Shown: positions 17,092 through 26,400, numbered from the stretch's first letter. The stretch: 64,000 nt of DNA from Thermoanaerobaculum sp. (GCA_021154885.1 JAJKHS010000013.1:91767-155766); one strand, 5' to 3'. Translations and numbers: made by a program. The notes: generated by a model not told the origin, from the sequence alone.

Positions 17092-17907
17092 CTAACTAGC
17101 AATGGTGTTCGTGACCGTTGGAACCACGTGGAAGGGCCGGCCCGCTTTCTCGGCCTTCGTGAGCGCGTCGCGCAGGGCCGGGAAGGTCCCATCTTCGAGC
17201 ACCTCCAAGTCCGGCAGCTTCGACTCCAAGGCTCGGGCGCGATCACGGAACGTTCCGAACGGCCAGCCAGGGTAGCGTTCCAGATACCAGCGGATCTCTT
17301 CGATCTCGATGGGGCCGAGGGGGCTTTCGAAGTCGTGCCCGGCGCTGCGGCTCCCGGCGCCCTTCGCCGGGTTGTGGTGAAGCCGGAACCGGGCCGCTGC
17401 CCGATGGCACCCGCCGGTCTCGTCGATGCGGCCGTCGCTGAAGGAGATCACCAGCTCTTCGAGGAGCGGCGCGGGGGCCGGAGCTTCCGCGACGCGGCCC
17501 GAGGCGGCGATCTCGCCGAGAGTGCGGAGGATTTCGGGCACGGCGTCTTCGACCGCACCGTCCACGGGGATGAATACCAGATCTTCGCCCAGGAGACGCT
17601 TGGCCGAGACCCGTCCTCCGCCGCGCAGCACGGCCAGAATCCGATACTCGGGGTTCTCCTCCCGGGCCTGCCGCGCCCATCCCGCTTCGCGCTCGACCCA
17701 TTCGGATTCGTTCGCCGCCGCGGTCCAGAGCAGGAGCAGGCCGCGCGCGCTCTTCACCTCCCTTTCGAGGTCGTTCAGTCCGTCCCCGGCGCGGAGCTCG
17801 AGCACGTCCTCCCAGACGGCGACGCCGCTGTCCTCCAACGCCCGCCGCAGCGCCTGGGCCTCGGGCTTGTTCGCTTGGGCGTGGGAGAGGAAGAGCTTGC
17901 CGGTCAT
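17092..17907 (-). CDS. TIR-domain protein, C-terminally truncated
   Basis: A 271-residue protein. Residues 1-~140 form a TIR domain: MTGKLFLSHAQANK start, VAVWEDVLELRAGD, and SEWVEREAGWA with the expected catalytic Glu. Residues ~150-240 match the segment that in larger proteins precedes a CHAT protease domain (SPLGPIEIEEIRWYLERYPG, FRDRA). The chain ends soon after, without CHAT catalytic residues, so I read it as a truncated TIR-CHAT protein. TIR domains of this type can hydrolyse NAD or signal in antiphage systems; retained activity is possible because the TIR part is whole. Confidence 0.75.
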   Translation of the reverse strand: MTGKLFLSHAQANKPEAQALRRALEDSGVAVWEDVLELRAGDGLNDLEREVKSARGLLLLWTAAANESEWVEREAGWARQAREENPEYRILAVLRGGGRVSAKRLLGEDLVFIPVDGAVEDAVPEILRTLGEIAASGRVAEAPAPAPLLEELVISFSDGRIDETGGCHRAAARFRLHHNPAKGAGSRSAGHDFESPLGPIEIEEIRWYLERYPGWPFGTFRDRARALESKLPDLEVLEDGTFPALRDALTKAEKAGRPFHVVPTVTNTIAS

Positions 17908-17940
17908 CGGTACCAGGATTATCCCTCATCCCCCGAGCCG

Positions 17941-18042
17941 GTACGGGCCTCGCCCCACTCGTTTGACACAGATTCCCTGCAGGTACGGGCCTCTCCCCAG
18001 TCGTTTGGCACAGATCCCGTGCAGGTACGGGCTTCGCCCCGG
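17941..18042. repeat. 42-bp tandem repeat, two and a half copies
   Basis: Units start GTACGGGC at 17941, 17983 and 18025 and share CAGAT(T)CCC...TGCAG; the third is cut short. It lies just upstream of the TIR start. Confidence 0.8.
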
Positions 18043-18055
18043 TAGGGGCTGCGTC

Positions 18056-18181
18056 TCTCCCCAGTGGGGAAGGGCCTCTCCCCGCTGGGGACAGCCCTCC
18101 CCCCGTTGGGGAGAGCCTTCTCCCTACTCGAGACAGCCCTCGCCCCACGGGGGAGAGCCTTCGCCCCGTTGGGGAGAGACG
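18056..18181. repeat. 21-bp tandem repeat, six copies
   Basis: Six 21-bp units (18056, 18077, 18098, 18119, 18140, 18161), each a small hairpin of the form TCTCCCC-NN-GGGGA. Unit length is a multiple of three, so one minus-strand frame reads as heptapeptides (LSPxGRG type), but no gene start supports translation. Confidence 0.8.
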
Positions 18182-18223
18182 CAGCCCCACTGGGGGCATA
18201 GGCGCTAACTTTGGCCTTGATGT

Positions 18224-18344
18224 TTAGGGTAGGGGCGGGTCTGGACGGCAGGTTGGGGGCTCGACCCGCCCTGGGGAGGGCGATCTCGACGTTGCAGGGC
18301 GGGTCGCGCCCCCTCCCGCCCGTCCAGACCCGCCCCTACCCTAA
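18224..18344. repeat. Palindromic element with perfect 25-bp arms
   Basis: Arms 18224-18248 and 18320-18344 are exact reverse complements (GTAGGGGCGGGTCTGG core); inside, CGACCCGCCCTG pairs with CAGGGCGGGTCG. It could form a long stem and looks like a miniature dispersed element. Confidence 0.85.
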
Positions 18345-18421
18345 GCAAAGTGTTAGCGCGTAGGCCCACGGGGGGAGAGACTTCGTGGGCCATAATCCCC
18401 CACCGAAAAGGAGGAGGAAAC

Positions 18422-18892
18422 ATGATGTCGCGGCGCTGGAGGATCCGTCTGCTGAGCCTGTACGCGCCCTACCTCGGCGCCGGTGTGCGGGTGCGGCCCT
18501 CCCCCGACCTGCGCACGTTCGAGGTGCGCATGAAGCTGCGCTGGTGGAACCAGAACTACGTGGGCACTCACTTCGGCGGCTCGCTGTACTCGATGTGCGA
18601 TCCGTTCTTCATGCTCATCCTGTTCGAGGCGCTGGGGCGGAACTACGTGGTGTGGGACAAGGCCGCCACCATCCGCTTCCGCCGCCCGGGTAAGGGCACG
18701 GTGAAGGCCACGTTCCACATCCCCCAGGAGAGGATCGACGAGATCCGCGCCGCGGCGGACGCGGACCGCAAAGTCGAGCCCGTGTTCACGGTGGAGGTCG
18801 TCGACGAGCAGGGCGAGGTGGTGGCCGAGGTCGAGAAGCTGCTCTACGTCCGCCGCAAGACGTCCTTGTCAACTCCTTCCGCGGACCGCTAA
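18422..18892 (+). CDS. DUF4442 hotdog-fold protein
   Basis: A 156-residue protein of the DUF4442 family (hotdog-fold, thioesterase-like). The characteristic WWNQNYVGTHFGGSLY and the FRRPGKGTVKATF strand are present. AGGAGGAGG sits directly upstream of ATG 18422 (a second ATG follows at once). Members are thought to act on acyl-CoA-like substrates, but the reaction is unknown. Single gene, no visible operon partner except the DUF4412 gene 43 bp downstream. Confidence 0.85.
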   Translation: MMSRRWRIRLLSLYAPYLGAGVRVRPSPDLRTFEVRMKLRWWNQNYVGTHFGGSLYSMCDPFFMLILFEALGRNYVVWDKAATIRFRRPGKGTVKATFHIPQERIDEIRAAADADRKVEPVFTVEVVDEQGEVVAEVEKLLYVRRKTSLSTPSADR

Positions 18893-18935
18893 GCTACAGC
18901 CGCCTTCTCACCCCCGACCCTGAGGAAACGCCGTC

Positions 18936-19586
18936 ATGCTTCGACGCACCGTCCTGCTCTGCCTGCTGCTCGCCGCCCCGGCCGCCGCCGACACTCTGCT
19001 CACCGTCCGCAGCAGCGTCGAGGGGCTGAAGATGGACCAGCCCACGACGGGCCAGGTCCACCTCTGGATCGCGACCGACAAGCTGCGGCGCGACGAGGGG
19101 GAGACCTCCACCATCGTCCGCCTCGACCGCGGCAAGGTCTACGTCCTCAATCACGCGGACAAGACCTACCTCGAGCTGGCGGCGCCGGACCTTCAGAAGC
19201 TCGCCGCGCCGGCGGGAGCGCCGATGAAAGTGCAGGTCACCGCCACCGGCGAGACGAAGAAGGTCGGCACCTGGAACGCCCGCAAGTACAAGGTCGACAT
19301 CTCGAACCCGGAGGGCCTGCACCTGGACACCACCATCTGGGCGAGCAAGGACGTCGCCTCCTACCAGGCCTACGGCAAGCTCGCCGCCGCCCTCGCCGCC
19401 ATGCAGCCGAATTCCGGGGAGTGGGCGCGCCAGATGCAGCAGATCGAGGGGTTCCCCGTGATCCAGGAAGCCGACGTCACCATGGGCGGCAGCCGCTTCA
19501 AGACCCGCGAGGAACTGGTCGCCGTGGAGACGAAGGACGCGCCGGCCGGGACGTACGACCCGCCGGCGGGGTACAAGGGGCAGTAA
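18936..19586 (+). CDS. Secreted DUF4412 family protein
   Basis: A 216-residue exported protein: signal peptide ending AAPAAA-DT, then a beta-rich domain with KMDQPTTGQVHLWIATDKLR and RLDRGKVYVLNHADKTYLEL typical of DUF4412 periplasmic proteins. It ends with a proline/glycine tail. Function unknown; the fold resembles lipoprotein-carrier-type beta sheets. It follows the DUF4442 gene closely and converges with the PATAN gene, whose stop lies next to its own. Confidence 0.8.
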   Translation: MLRRTVLLCLLLAAPAAADTLLTVRSSVEGLKMDQPTTGQVHLWIATDKLRRDEGETSTIVRLDRGKVYVLNHADKTYLELAAPDLQKLAAPAGAPMKVQVTATGETKKVGTWNARKYKVDISNPEGLHLDTTIWASKDVASYQAYGKLAAALAAMQPNSGEWARQMQQIEGFPVIQEADVTMGGSRFKTREELVAVETKDAPAGTYDPPAGYKGQ

Positions 19587-19587
19587 C

Positions 19588-21162
19588 CTACTTCCCCTGC
19601 GAAATCTGCCGCCGCAGCAGCTCGTTCTCGAAGGCCATGCCCACCTGGGCCGTGGCCAGCTCCAGGATATCGATGTCCTCGATCGGCTTCTCGCTGTCGC
19701 CGTTGTCGGTGTAGATCACCGAGATCACCCGCTGGGCGCCGAGCACGGGAAAGATCACCACCTGGTTGTTCTTCGGGGGTCCGACCATGGTACGGAAAGG
19801 CTCGGGCAGGTCGGCGTCCTCGAAGGTGAGGCTCTGCACTTCGCTGGTGTCGAGGCTGCGGGAAAGCGCGCTGTCGATCTCCAGGTCCACCTTGAGGCCG
19901 CGGGTCACCTCGGCGAGGGGCCGGCCCTTGGAGTCGCTGCCGAAGGCACCCAGGGCCACCAGGTGGTCGCGCTTGACCAGGAAGAGGACGGCCCGCTCCA
20001 CCGACTCCGAGATGATGTGCATGAGGTTGAGGGCCACCGTGGCCGAGATCAGCCCCGAGCGCAGGTCGCCGAACACCCGGCGCAGACGGGCGACGCCCGA
20101 CCGGGAGTCCGGCCGCGGCGCGCCGCGCACCAGGTCGCGCCGGCTCTCGATGACGTTCTCGACGCAGGCCGACACCGCCTCGACCTCGGCCGGCAGGGCG
20201 GCCAGCATCCCCGTCTCGTAGACCCGGGTGAAAGAGGTGCCGGGCTCGACCAGGGCGATGAACGACGCCCGCGGGCGGGCCCGCCGCAGCGCCGCCGCCT
20301 CGTCCAGGGTGACGCCGCCGCGCCGCAGGTCGACGAGCACGATCGGTTGCGGCTCGCCACGCGACACGAGGCCCGCCTGGCCCAGCGGCACCAGCTCCAC
20401 CCCCGCCACCTCGTGCAGCAGGGCCTCGGCCAGCCCCTCGGCAAACTCCGTATCGGTCGAGACCACGTGCAGGCGCAGCAGCTCGGCGGCGTGCTTCGGC
20501 TCGCCGAGGTCATCGAGCTGGATACCGGGCTCGGCCACCGCCAGGGCGGTGCTCGCCGCCGGTCTCGGATCGAGGAGGGCGGGGTGAGTCGAGTCCCCCG
20601 CCTCATAGCCATCGTCGGCAGCGCCCGTGGAGGCGCCGGGCTGGGTGTCGTCGCGGTTGCGCTCGTCGAAGATCCGCGCCGCTTCGAGCAGCACCATCTG
20701 GGTGTTGATGTCCGCGTCCGGCAGCACGTCGCTCGGATAGAGAGCGATGTCGTCGATGGGCCGCAGGTCGTCGATGGCGAACTCGAACGTCCCGGTCTCC
20801 CAGACCATGACCTCCGAGACCGCCTGCTCGATCTGCTGGGCGATCACCTGGCGCAGCCCCTCGGCGTCGATGGAGCCGGAGGACATGAGGATCTGGCCCA
20901 GCGACCGGTGCTCGCGCTCCTCGTTCTGGGAGCGGATGGCGTGGTCCAGGATGCCCCGGTCGATCATCCCCGAAGACACCAGCAGGTCGCCCAGCTTGGG
21001 GGTGCGCGGCGCCTGGGCGGAGACCAGCCGGCCGCCGTGGAAACCGATCATCGCCCGCTCGCTGGCCCGCGAGAGCAGCAGCGTGCCCGTCCGCCGGCCG
21101 AGGTGAATGAACTGCATCACATCGGCGACGGAGACGTCTTTGAGGCTGCCGGAGATACCCAT
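19588..21162 (-). CDS. PATAN (DUF4388) protein with receiver- and GAF-like regions
   Basis: A 524-residue cytoplasmic regulator. Residues 1-~110 are a DUF4388/PATAN domain (MGISGSLKDVSVADVMQFIHL, LGDLLVSSGMID). A linker rich in Ala/Asp follows, then a degenerate receiver-like region (~229-345: LHVVSTDTEFAEG, IVLVDLRRGG) and a C-terminal GAF-like region (~360-524, ending in VGMAFENELLRR). PATAN proteins in myxobacteria and cyanobacteria act in two-component and motility signalling. It lies downstream of a GAF protein and a CheY-like regulator on the same strand, probably one operon. Confidence 0.85.
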   Translation of the reverse strand: MGISGSLKDVSVADVMQFIHLGRRTGTLLLSRASERAMIGFHGGRLVSAQAPRTPKLGDLLVSSGMIDRGILDHAIRSQNEEREHRSLGQILMSSGSIDAEGLRQVIAQQIEQAVSEVMVWETGTFEFAIDDLRPIDDIALYPSDVLPDADINTQMVLLEAARIFDERNRDDTQPGASTGAADDGYEAGDSTHPALLDPRPAASTALAVAEPGIQLDDLGEPKHAAELLRLHVVSTDTEFAEGLAEALLHEVAGVELVPLGQAGLVSRGEPQPIVLVDLRRGGVTLDEAAALRRARPRASFIALVEPGTSFTRVYETGMLAALPAEVEAVSACVENVIESRRDLVRGAPRPDSRSGVARLRRVFGDLRSGLISATVALNLMHIISESVERAVLFLVKRDHLVALGAFGSDSKGRPLAEVTRGLKVDLEIDSALSRSLDTSEVQSLTFEDADLPEPFRTMVGPPKNNQVVIFPVLGAQRVISVIYTDNGDSEKPIEDIDILELATAQVGMAFENELLRRQISQGK

Positions 21163-21221
21163 GGCGGTTGACGGTTTGGCGGCCGGATCAGGCCAGTCTT
21201 CGCAAGATGGAGTACGGGAAG

Positions 21222-21983
21222 CTACTCCCCGCGCGCCAGCTTGACCAGGCTCTCCAGCGTGCGCAGCTTGCGATCCTTGGTGGCGAACAGCCGCGCGGCG
21301 AAGAGGGCCGACGCGGCATGGGCGGAGAGCAGGTCGAGCAGGTCGCGGTCCTCGGCCCGCAGAATCGGCTTGTGGTCCAGCAGCTTGAGCAGCACGAGGG
21401 CGCCGACGATCTCGTGCTGTACCCGCAGGGGAACCGCCGCCAGCGCCTGTGACTCGGCCGTGGGGCCCAGACGCAGCACCCCGTCCTTCAAGGTGGCATC
21501 CACCATCGGGTCGCCGCCGGTGTAGTCCTCGCCGTCATAGAACGTCCTGCCGCCTTCGTACATCCCCTCGATGAGGGCGATCTCGCAACCGTCCCCCTCG
21601 TCGCGGCGCAGCAGCAGCACGAACTGCTCGGCGCCCAGCAGGTTGATGGCGATCTCGGCGATGGTGGCCTGCACCTCCGGCGGGTCGAGGGTGGCGTGGA
21701 GCTGGTAGGTGGCGACGTAGAGGTTCATCAGCCGGCCGCCCTGGTGCTCCGAGTCCACCAGCCGGGAGGCGAGCTCCTTGACGTCCGACTCCGCCGTGGC
21801 CAGGCGACGCTCCAACTCGGCCACGCGCTCGGACGACGAGGCGCCCTCGATCCCCTCGGACGCCCCCTTGAGGTTCGACTCGACGACGCGGATCAGCTCG
21901 CCCGCTCGCTCGAGGGTCGAGCGCAGCTCGGCGACGAGGTCCAACCCCACGGCCGGCGACTCCAGACGCGATTTGTTCGCCAT
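21222..21983 (-). CDS. GAF-domain sensor protein with coiled coil
   Basis: A 253-residue protein: N-terminal coiled coil (LRSTLERAGELIRVVESN; SERVAELERRLATAE) and a C-terminal GAF domain (LDPPEVQATIAEIAINLLGA, ending near SAHAASALFAARL). It carries no output domain, so it likely signals through contact with the PATAN protein. I used ATG 21983; a TTG at 22013 overlaps the response-regulator stop and would add ten residues, so the two genes are closely coupled either way. Confidence 0.82.
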   Translation of the reverse strand: MANKSRLESPAVGLDLVAELRSTLERAGELIRVVESNLKGASEGIEGASSSERVAELERRLATAESDVKELASRLVDSEHQGGRLMNLYVATYQLHATLDPPEVQATIAEIAINLLGAEQFVLLLRRDEGDGCEIALIEGMYEGGRTFYDGEDYTGGDPMVDATLKDGVLRLGPTAESQALAAVPLRVQHEIVGALVLLKLLDHKPILRAEDRDLLDLLSAHAASALFAARLFATKDRKLRTLESLVKLARGE

Positions 21984-22009
21984 AGGCGTCCCGGTGGTGC
22001 CGCGCTCGC

Positions 22010-22390
22010 TCAAGCGGCGGAACCCTTCGTCTCCAGGCGCGCGATCATGCCGAGAATCTCCTCGGTATGGAACGGCTTCTTGATGTAGGCGGTGGCCCCC
22101 GCCTCCATTCCCCGCACGGTGTCCTCGTCGCGCCCCTCGGTGCTGATGATGATGACGGGGAGATCGGCCCGCGCGCCGTCGGCGCGAATCTGGGCCAGGA
22201 ACTCCAGGCCGTTCATGTTCGGCATGTTCACGTCGAGCAGCACCAGGTCAATGTCAGGGTGCTCTTGCAGGCGGTCGAGGGCCTGGCGGCCGTCGGACGC
22301 GTAGACGAGGGCATACTGGCGCAGCATCACCTCGTACATCTTGTGCATCAGCTTCGAATCGTCGACGACGAGCACTTTCCTTGGCTGCAC
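22010..22390 (-). CDS. CheY-like single-domain response regulator
   Basis: A 126-residue receiver domain without output: acidic pair VVDDS, phosphoacceptor Asp in LVLLDVNMPNMNG, conserved Ser/Thr in IISTEGR and Lys in YIKKPF. It heads a three-gene minus-strand operon with the GAF and PATAN proteins. The cognate kinase is not in the window. Confidence 0.93.
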   Translation of the reverse strand: MQPRKVLVVDDSKLMHKMYEVMLRQYALVYASDGRQALDRLQEHPDIDLVLLDVNMPNMNGLEFLAQIRADGARADLPVIIISTEGRDEDTVRGMEAGATAYIKKPFHTEEILGMIARLETKGSAA

Positions 22391-22520
22391 GGCGCTCTCC
22401 CGAACCTCACGCGGTTGGAACCCTGGATTCTAGCGCAACTGGCTCTCGATCCCCCGGGAGTGTAGCCAAAGCGGAGCAGAGGTTTCAAGGAAGGGGCTGC
22501 CGGGGTAGTCTTGCCGGGCC

Positions 22521-23564
22521 ATGCGGAGCCCCTTCCGACCCCGCCTCGAAGGAGGACTCGTCACCGCCGCCGGGCTGGCGCTGCTCCTCTACGCCGTCTG
22601 GCCCTGGCTCCCGGTCCCAGGGCGGCCGGCCCGGCCGCGCACCGTGGTCTTCTACGGTTTCAGCATCCTGGGCGAGGCCCTGAACGAGGACGTGCTGCCC
22701 GAGTTCGCCCGCGGCTGGCGGCAGCGCACGGGGGAGCGGGTGGAGTTCATCACCTCCTTCGCGGGCTCGGGCACGGTGACCAACCAGCTCACCCTCGGCG
22801 TGCCGGCCCAGGTCGCCCTCCTCTCCCTGGAGCTCGACGCCGAGCGGCTCGCCGCCGCCGGGGTGGTCGCTGCCGGTTCCTGGCGCCACCTCCCCCACGG
22901 CGGCGTGGTCAACCGCACCCCCTTCGTCCTCGTGGTGCGCCGGGGGAATCCCAAGGGAATTCACGATTTTTCCGACCTGGCCCGGCCGGGGGTGCGGGTG
23001 GTCCACCCCGACCCCATGACCTCGGGCGGCGCCAACTGGGCCCTGCTCGCCGAGTACGGCGCGGCCGCCCGGCGGTTCCCGGGGCGGGAGGAGGAGGCCG
23101 GCTTCGAGGCCCTGCGCGGCGTCTGGCGCCACGTCGTCGCCCAGGCCGCCTCGGCCCGCGCCGCCCGCACCCAGTTCGAGAACGGCTTCGGCGACGTGCT
23201 CGTCACCTATGAGCAGGACGTCCTGCGCGACGCCGCCCGGGGCACGCTGCCGGGGGAGATCGTCTATCCTCCCAGCACGGTCCTGTCCGAGCACACGCTG
23301 GTGGTGGTCGACCGGAACGTCGCCCCGGCGGACCGGCCGCTGATCGGCGCCCTGGTGCAGTACCTGTGGAGCGAGACGGCGCAGCGGCTCTTCGTGCGCC
23401 GCGGCTTCCGCAGCGTCGACGAGGGGTTGAACGCGGCCAACCCCGCCTTCGGGAGGATTCAGGACCCCTTCCGGGTGGCCGACTTCGGCGGCTGGGACCG
23501 GGTCAAGAAGGAGATCGTGGACGGGATCTGGAAGGACCGGGTGATGAAGGAGATCGGCAAGTGA
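22521..23564 (+). CDS. Sulfate/thiosulfate-type ABC substrate-binding protein
   Basis: A 347-residue periplasmic binding protein of the Sbp/CysP family with an N-terminal membrane signal. Family blocks seen: FAGSGTVTNQLTLG, VALLSLELDAERL, HPDPMTSGGANWALLAEYG and VTYEQDV. Oxyanion uptake (sulfate, thiosulfate or a related anion) is inferred from family. The stop overlaps the GTG of the permease gene. Confidence 0.88.
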   Translation: MRSPFRPRLEGGLVTAAGLALLLYAVWPWLPVPGRPARPRTVVFYGFSILGEALNEDVLPEFARGWRQRTGERVEFITSFAGSGTVTNQLTLGVPAQVALLSLELDAERLAAAGVVAAGSWRHLPHGGVVNRTPFVLVVRRGNPKGIHDFSDLARPGVRVVHPDPMTSGGANWALLAEYGAAARRFPGREEEAGFEALRGVWRHVVAQAASARAARTQFENGFGDVLVTYEQDVLRDAARGTLPGEIVYPPSTVLSEHTLVVVDRNVAPADRPLIGALVQYLWSETAQRLFVRRGFRSVDEGLNAANPAFGRIQDPFRVADFGGWDRVKKEIVDGIWKDRVMKEIGK

Positions 23565-24373
23565 TCGGCCGCCGGAACGGCGCGGGGATCCCCGTGGGCC
23601 TGCTCGTGCTCGTCCTGCTGCCGCTGATCCTCATGCCGATCGCGGCGGTGTTCGTCTTCGCCTTCCGCGGCGGTCCCGGGGAGTTCCTGAAGGCTCTGCG
23701 CACCGAGGACGCCCAGTTCGCCCTCCGCTTCAGCCTGCTCATCGCGTTCCTCACGGCGGCCATCAACGCCGTGCTGGGCACCTGGGCCGCCTACGTGCTG
23801 GCCAAGCACCGCTTCCGCGGCGAACGGCCGCTGGCCATCGCCATCAACCTGCCGGTGGCCATCCCCACCGTCGTCGTGGGCACCTCGCTCCTCCTCCTCT
23901 GGGGGCCCATCGGCCTGTTCGGCAAGCTCCTGGCGCCCTTGGGGCTGCAGCCCATGTTCACTCCCGCCGGGGTGCTCCTCGCCCACCTCTTCGTCACCTT
24001 CCCCTACATGCTGGGAGCGGTCAAGCCGCTCCTCGACGAGCTGGAGGTGACCTACGAGGAGGCGGCCTACACGCTGGGGGCGGGGCGCTGGCAGACGTTC
24101 CGCTACGTCATCCTGCCGGCCTTGAAGGGGGGTCTGTTCAGCGGCACGCTGCTGACCTTCGCCCATTCGCTGGGAGAGTTCGGGGCGACGGTGATGGTGT
24201 CCGGGAACCTGCGGCTGCGCACCCAGACGGCGCCACTCTACATCTTCGCCCAGTTCGAGGCCGGCAAGGTGGCCCAGGCCAACGCCGTGGCCGCGGTGCT
24301 GGCGGCTCTCTCCTTCGTCATCTTCTTCTTCCTGCTCCGCTACTCGGGCACGACGGGGAAAGAGAGGACGTAG
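23561..24373 (+). CDS. Sulfate-type ABC permease (CysT/CysW-like)
   Basis: A 270-residue inner-membrane permease with six predicted helices and the EAA loop YEEAAYTLGAGRWQTFRYVILP contained across residues ~165-190. GTG 23561 overlaps the upstream stop (GTGA). Usual sulfate importers have two different permeases; only one is present here, so a homodimer is likely. The stop overlaps the first base of the ATPase start. Confidence 0.88.
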   Translation: MIGRRNGAGIPVGLLVLVLLPLILMPIAAVFVFAFRGGPGEFLKALRTEDAQFALRFSLLIAFLTAAINAVLGTWAAYVLAKHRFRGERPLAIAINLPVAIPTVVVGTSLLLLWGPIGLFGKLLAPLGLQPMFTPAGVLLAHLFVTFPYMLGAVKPLLDELEVTYEEAAYTLGAGRWQTFRYVILPALKGGLFSGTLLTFAHSLGEFGATVMVSGNLRLRTQTAPLYIFAQFEAGKVAQANAVAAVLAALSFVIFFFLLRYSGTTGKERT

Positions 24374-26217
24374 TGTCGATCCGCCTGGAGCAGCTCACCA
24401 AGAGCTTCGGCGGCCAGCGGGTGGTCAAGTCCACGTCGCTGGAGGTGCGGGACGGCGAGGTGTTCGTCCTGCTGGGGGCGAGCGGCAGCGGCAAGAGCAC
24501 CATCCTGCGCCTGATCGCCGGCCTCTCGGCGCCGGACTCGGGGCGCATCCAGCTCCACGGCCGGGACGTGACGGACCTGCCGCCCCAGGAGCGGGGGATC
24601 GGCTTCGTCTTCCAGAACTACTCGATCTTCCGTCATATGAGCGTGGCCGAGAACATCGAGTTCCCGTTGAAGATCCGCAAGGTGGCGGGACCTGAGCGGA
24701 CCCGGCGGCGCGAGCAGCTCCTCGACCTCGTGGGCCTGGGCGGGCTCGGCAACCGCTATGCCCACCAGCTCTCGGGCGGCCAGCAGCAACGGGTGGCCCT
24801 GGCCCGGGCCCTGGTCCACGAGCCGTCGGTGCTCCTCCTGGACGAGCCCTTCGGGGCGCTCGACGTGAAGATCCGTGGCCAGCTCCGGCGCAACCTCAAG
24901 GAGATCCAGCGCCAGCTCGGCGTCACCGCCATCCTGGTCACTCACGACCAGGAGGAGGCCTTCGAGCTGGCCGACCGCGTGGGTCTCATGGAGCGGGGGG
25001 AGCTGCTGGAGGTGGGCGAGCCCGAGGCCCTGTACGCCCGCCCGCTCACCTTCTTCGGCGCCACCTTCCTGGGGGCCGGCACCGTGCTCGTGGGCCGGGC
25101 CCGGGACGGCGCCGCCCAGCTCGGGGCGCTATCCCTTCCCATCCCGCCCGAGGTGGAGCACGAGGAGGACGCCCGGGTGCGGGTGCTCGTCCGGCCCGAG
25201 CAGGTGGCGCTGTCCGCCGAGCCGCCGGAGCGGGGAGTACGCCTGCTGGGCCGGGGGACGATCGTGGAGCAGAGCTTCCTGGGAGCCCTGCGCCGGCTGC
25301 GGGTCCGCCTGCCGGCCATCCCGGGAACCCGGCAGGCGTCGCCCGCCGTCTACGGCGAGGAGAGTCTGCTGGTCGACGCGGTGCTCCCGGCCGGGGAGGA
25401 TCTGAGCGGACCCGAGGTGTGGGTGAGCCTCAAGGGCTGGCACATCCTGGCCCCGCCCCGGCCGCGGATCCTCGCCTGCGACCTGCCGGACGCGGGCAGC
25501 CCGGCGCCGTTCGCCCTGCTGCAGGCGCTGGAGGGTCCCCTCGACGCCCGGATCTCCCTGCTCAGCGTGACGGACGACACGGACCGGGTGGAGGCCCTCC
25601 GCGCTTCCCAGACGGAGCGCGCGGCCGCCCACGGCCTGCCCGACGCGGAGCCGGTGGTCCGGCGGGGTGAACCGGTGGCGGAGATCGCCGCCGAGCAGGT
25701 GCAGAGCCTCTACGACTTCCTGGTCCTGAAGACGCCGGAGAGCGGCCCGTCCGAAGTCCTGGGCGGCATCCTGGCGACGCTCTCCACGCCGCTCCTCGCC
25801 GTGCAGGAGGCGCCCGCCTCCTTCGCCCGTATCCTCATCTGCACGGCCGTGGGCGAGCCCGGCAAGGCGGACGTCCGCGTAGGAGGCTGGCTCGCCCGCC
25901 GGTTGGGCGCCGAGGTGACCCTGCTCCACGTGTTGCTCGACGGGGGCGAGCCCGCGCCCTGGGTGAAGGCCCACCTGGACGCCGGCCTCGCCACCCTGCG
26001 GGCCCTGGAGGTGACCAGCCGCACCGCCCTGCGCCCCGCGCGCACTGCGGTCCAGGGCATCCTCGACGAGGCGAAGGAGGGGGACTACGACCTCATCGTC
26101 CTCGGCCGCCACGCCGCCTCACGGCCCGCCGCCGGAAGGTCGCGCCGCCACGACTTCACCTTCGAGATCCTCTCCGGATCGGGCAAGTCGTTGTTGATCG
26201 TGCCGCCGGATCAATAG
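24373..26217 (+). CDS. Sulfate-type ABC ATPase fused to universal stress protein domains
   Basis: A 614-residue fusion. Residues 1-~240 are a CysA-like ATPase (Walker [10 protein letters not shown], signature LSGGQQQR, Walker [14 protein letters not shown]-loop THDQEE); ~245-360 is a TOBE region ([10 protein letters not shown]). From ~366 two universal-stress-protein-like segments follow: a degenerate one ([11 protein letters not shown]) and a better one from ~485 ([37 protein letters not shown]). Normal CysA ends at about 350 residues. The GTG start overlaps the permease stop by one base. A regulatory role of the Usp part, perhaps nucleotide sensing, is inference. Confidence 0.88.
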   Translation: MSIRLEQLTKSFGGQRVVKSTSLEVRDGEVFVLLGASGSGKSTILRLIAGLSAPDSGRIQLHGRDVTDLPPQERGIGFVFQNYSIFRHMSVAENIEFPLKIRKVAGPERTRRREQLLDLVGLGGLGNRYAHQLSGGQQQRVALARALVHEPSVLLLDEPFGALDVKIRGQLRRNLKEIQRQLGVTAILVTHDQEEAFELADRVGLMERGELLEVGEPEALYARPLTFFGATFLGAGTVLVGRARDGAAQLGALSLPIPPEVEHEEDARVRVLVRPEQVALSAEPPERGVRLLGRGTIVEQSFLGALRRLRVRLPAIPGTRQASPAVYGEESLLVDAVLPAGEDLSGPEVWVSLKGWHILAPPRPRILACDLPDAGSPAPFALLQALEGPLDARISLLSVTDDTDRVEALRASQTERAAAHGLPDAEPVVRRGEPVAEIAAEQVQSLYDFLVLKTPESGPSEVLGGILATLSTPLLAVQEAPASFARILICTAVGEPGKADVRVGGWLARRLGAEVTLLHVLLDGGEPAPWVKAHLDAGLATLRALEVTSRTALRPARTAVQGILDEAKEGDYDLIVLGRHAASRPAAGRSRRHDFTFEILSGSGKSLLIVPPDQ

Positions 26218-26246
26218 CGCAACAGAGCTGGAGAAGAAGGAGAGGG

Positions 26247-26297
26247 ATTGGTGGAGCCGATCGGGATCGAACCGACGACCTCTTGAATGCCATTCAA
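26247..26297. other. Left attachment site (51-bp tRNA-Ala 3' repeat)
   Basis: Exact 51-bp copy of 56716-56766, comprising CCA end, T-arm and anticodon region of tRNA-Ala (from the CCA end to the anticodon stem). At its inner side the sequence departs from the tRNA. Together with the right copy it bounds a 30.5-kb integrated element. Confidence 0.93.
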
Positions 26298-26400
26298 TTC
26301 GGCCCGGATCTACCCGGTTTGACTGATCCTGATAAGTGGCTTTTTTTCAGTCACTTGCGAGGACATGCCTTGGACCGAGCTTGCCCCGGTTTGCGCCCGG

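Larger units (their letters stand above)
17908..18421. other. Repeat-filled gap between TIR and DUF4442 genes
   Basis: No gene supported. It contains the 42-bp and 21-bp tandem repeats and the 121-bp palindrome listed separately, followed by the DUF4442 ribosome site. Confidence 0.7.

Noticed and set aside
18056..18181. Possible CRISPR array
   Set aside because: 21-bp units are directly abutting without spacers; this is a tandem repeat, and no cas genes are present.
17243..18199. 318-codon minus-strand frame across the tandem repeats into the TIR gene
   Set aside because: Out of phase with the TIR domain; the repeats only happen to lack stops because unit lengths are multiples of three.
26247..26297. 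Second tRNA-Ala gene at the left end
   Set aside because: Only the 3' part is present; the acceptor 5' strand and D-arm are missing, so it is an att repeat.
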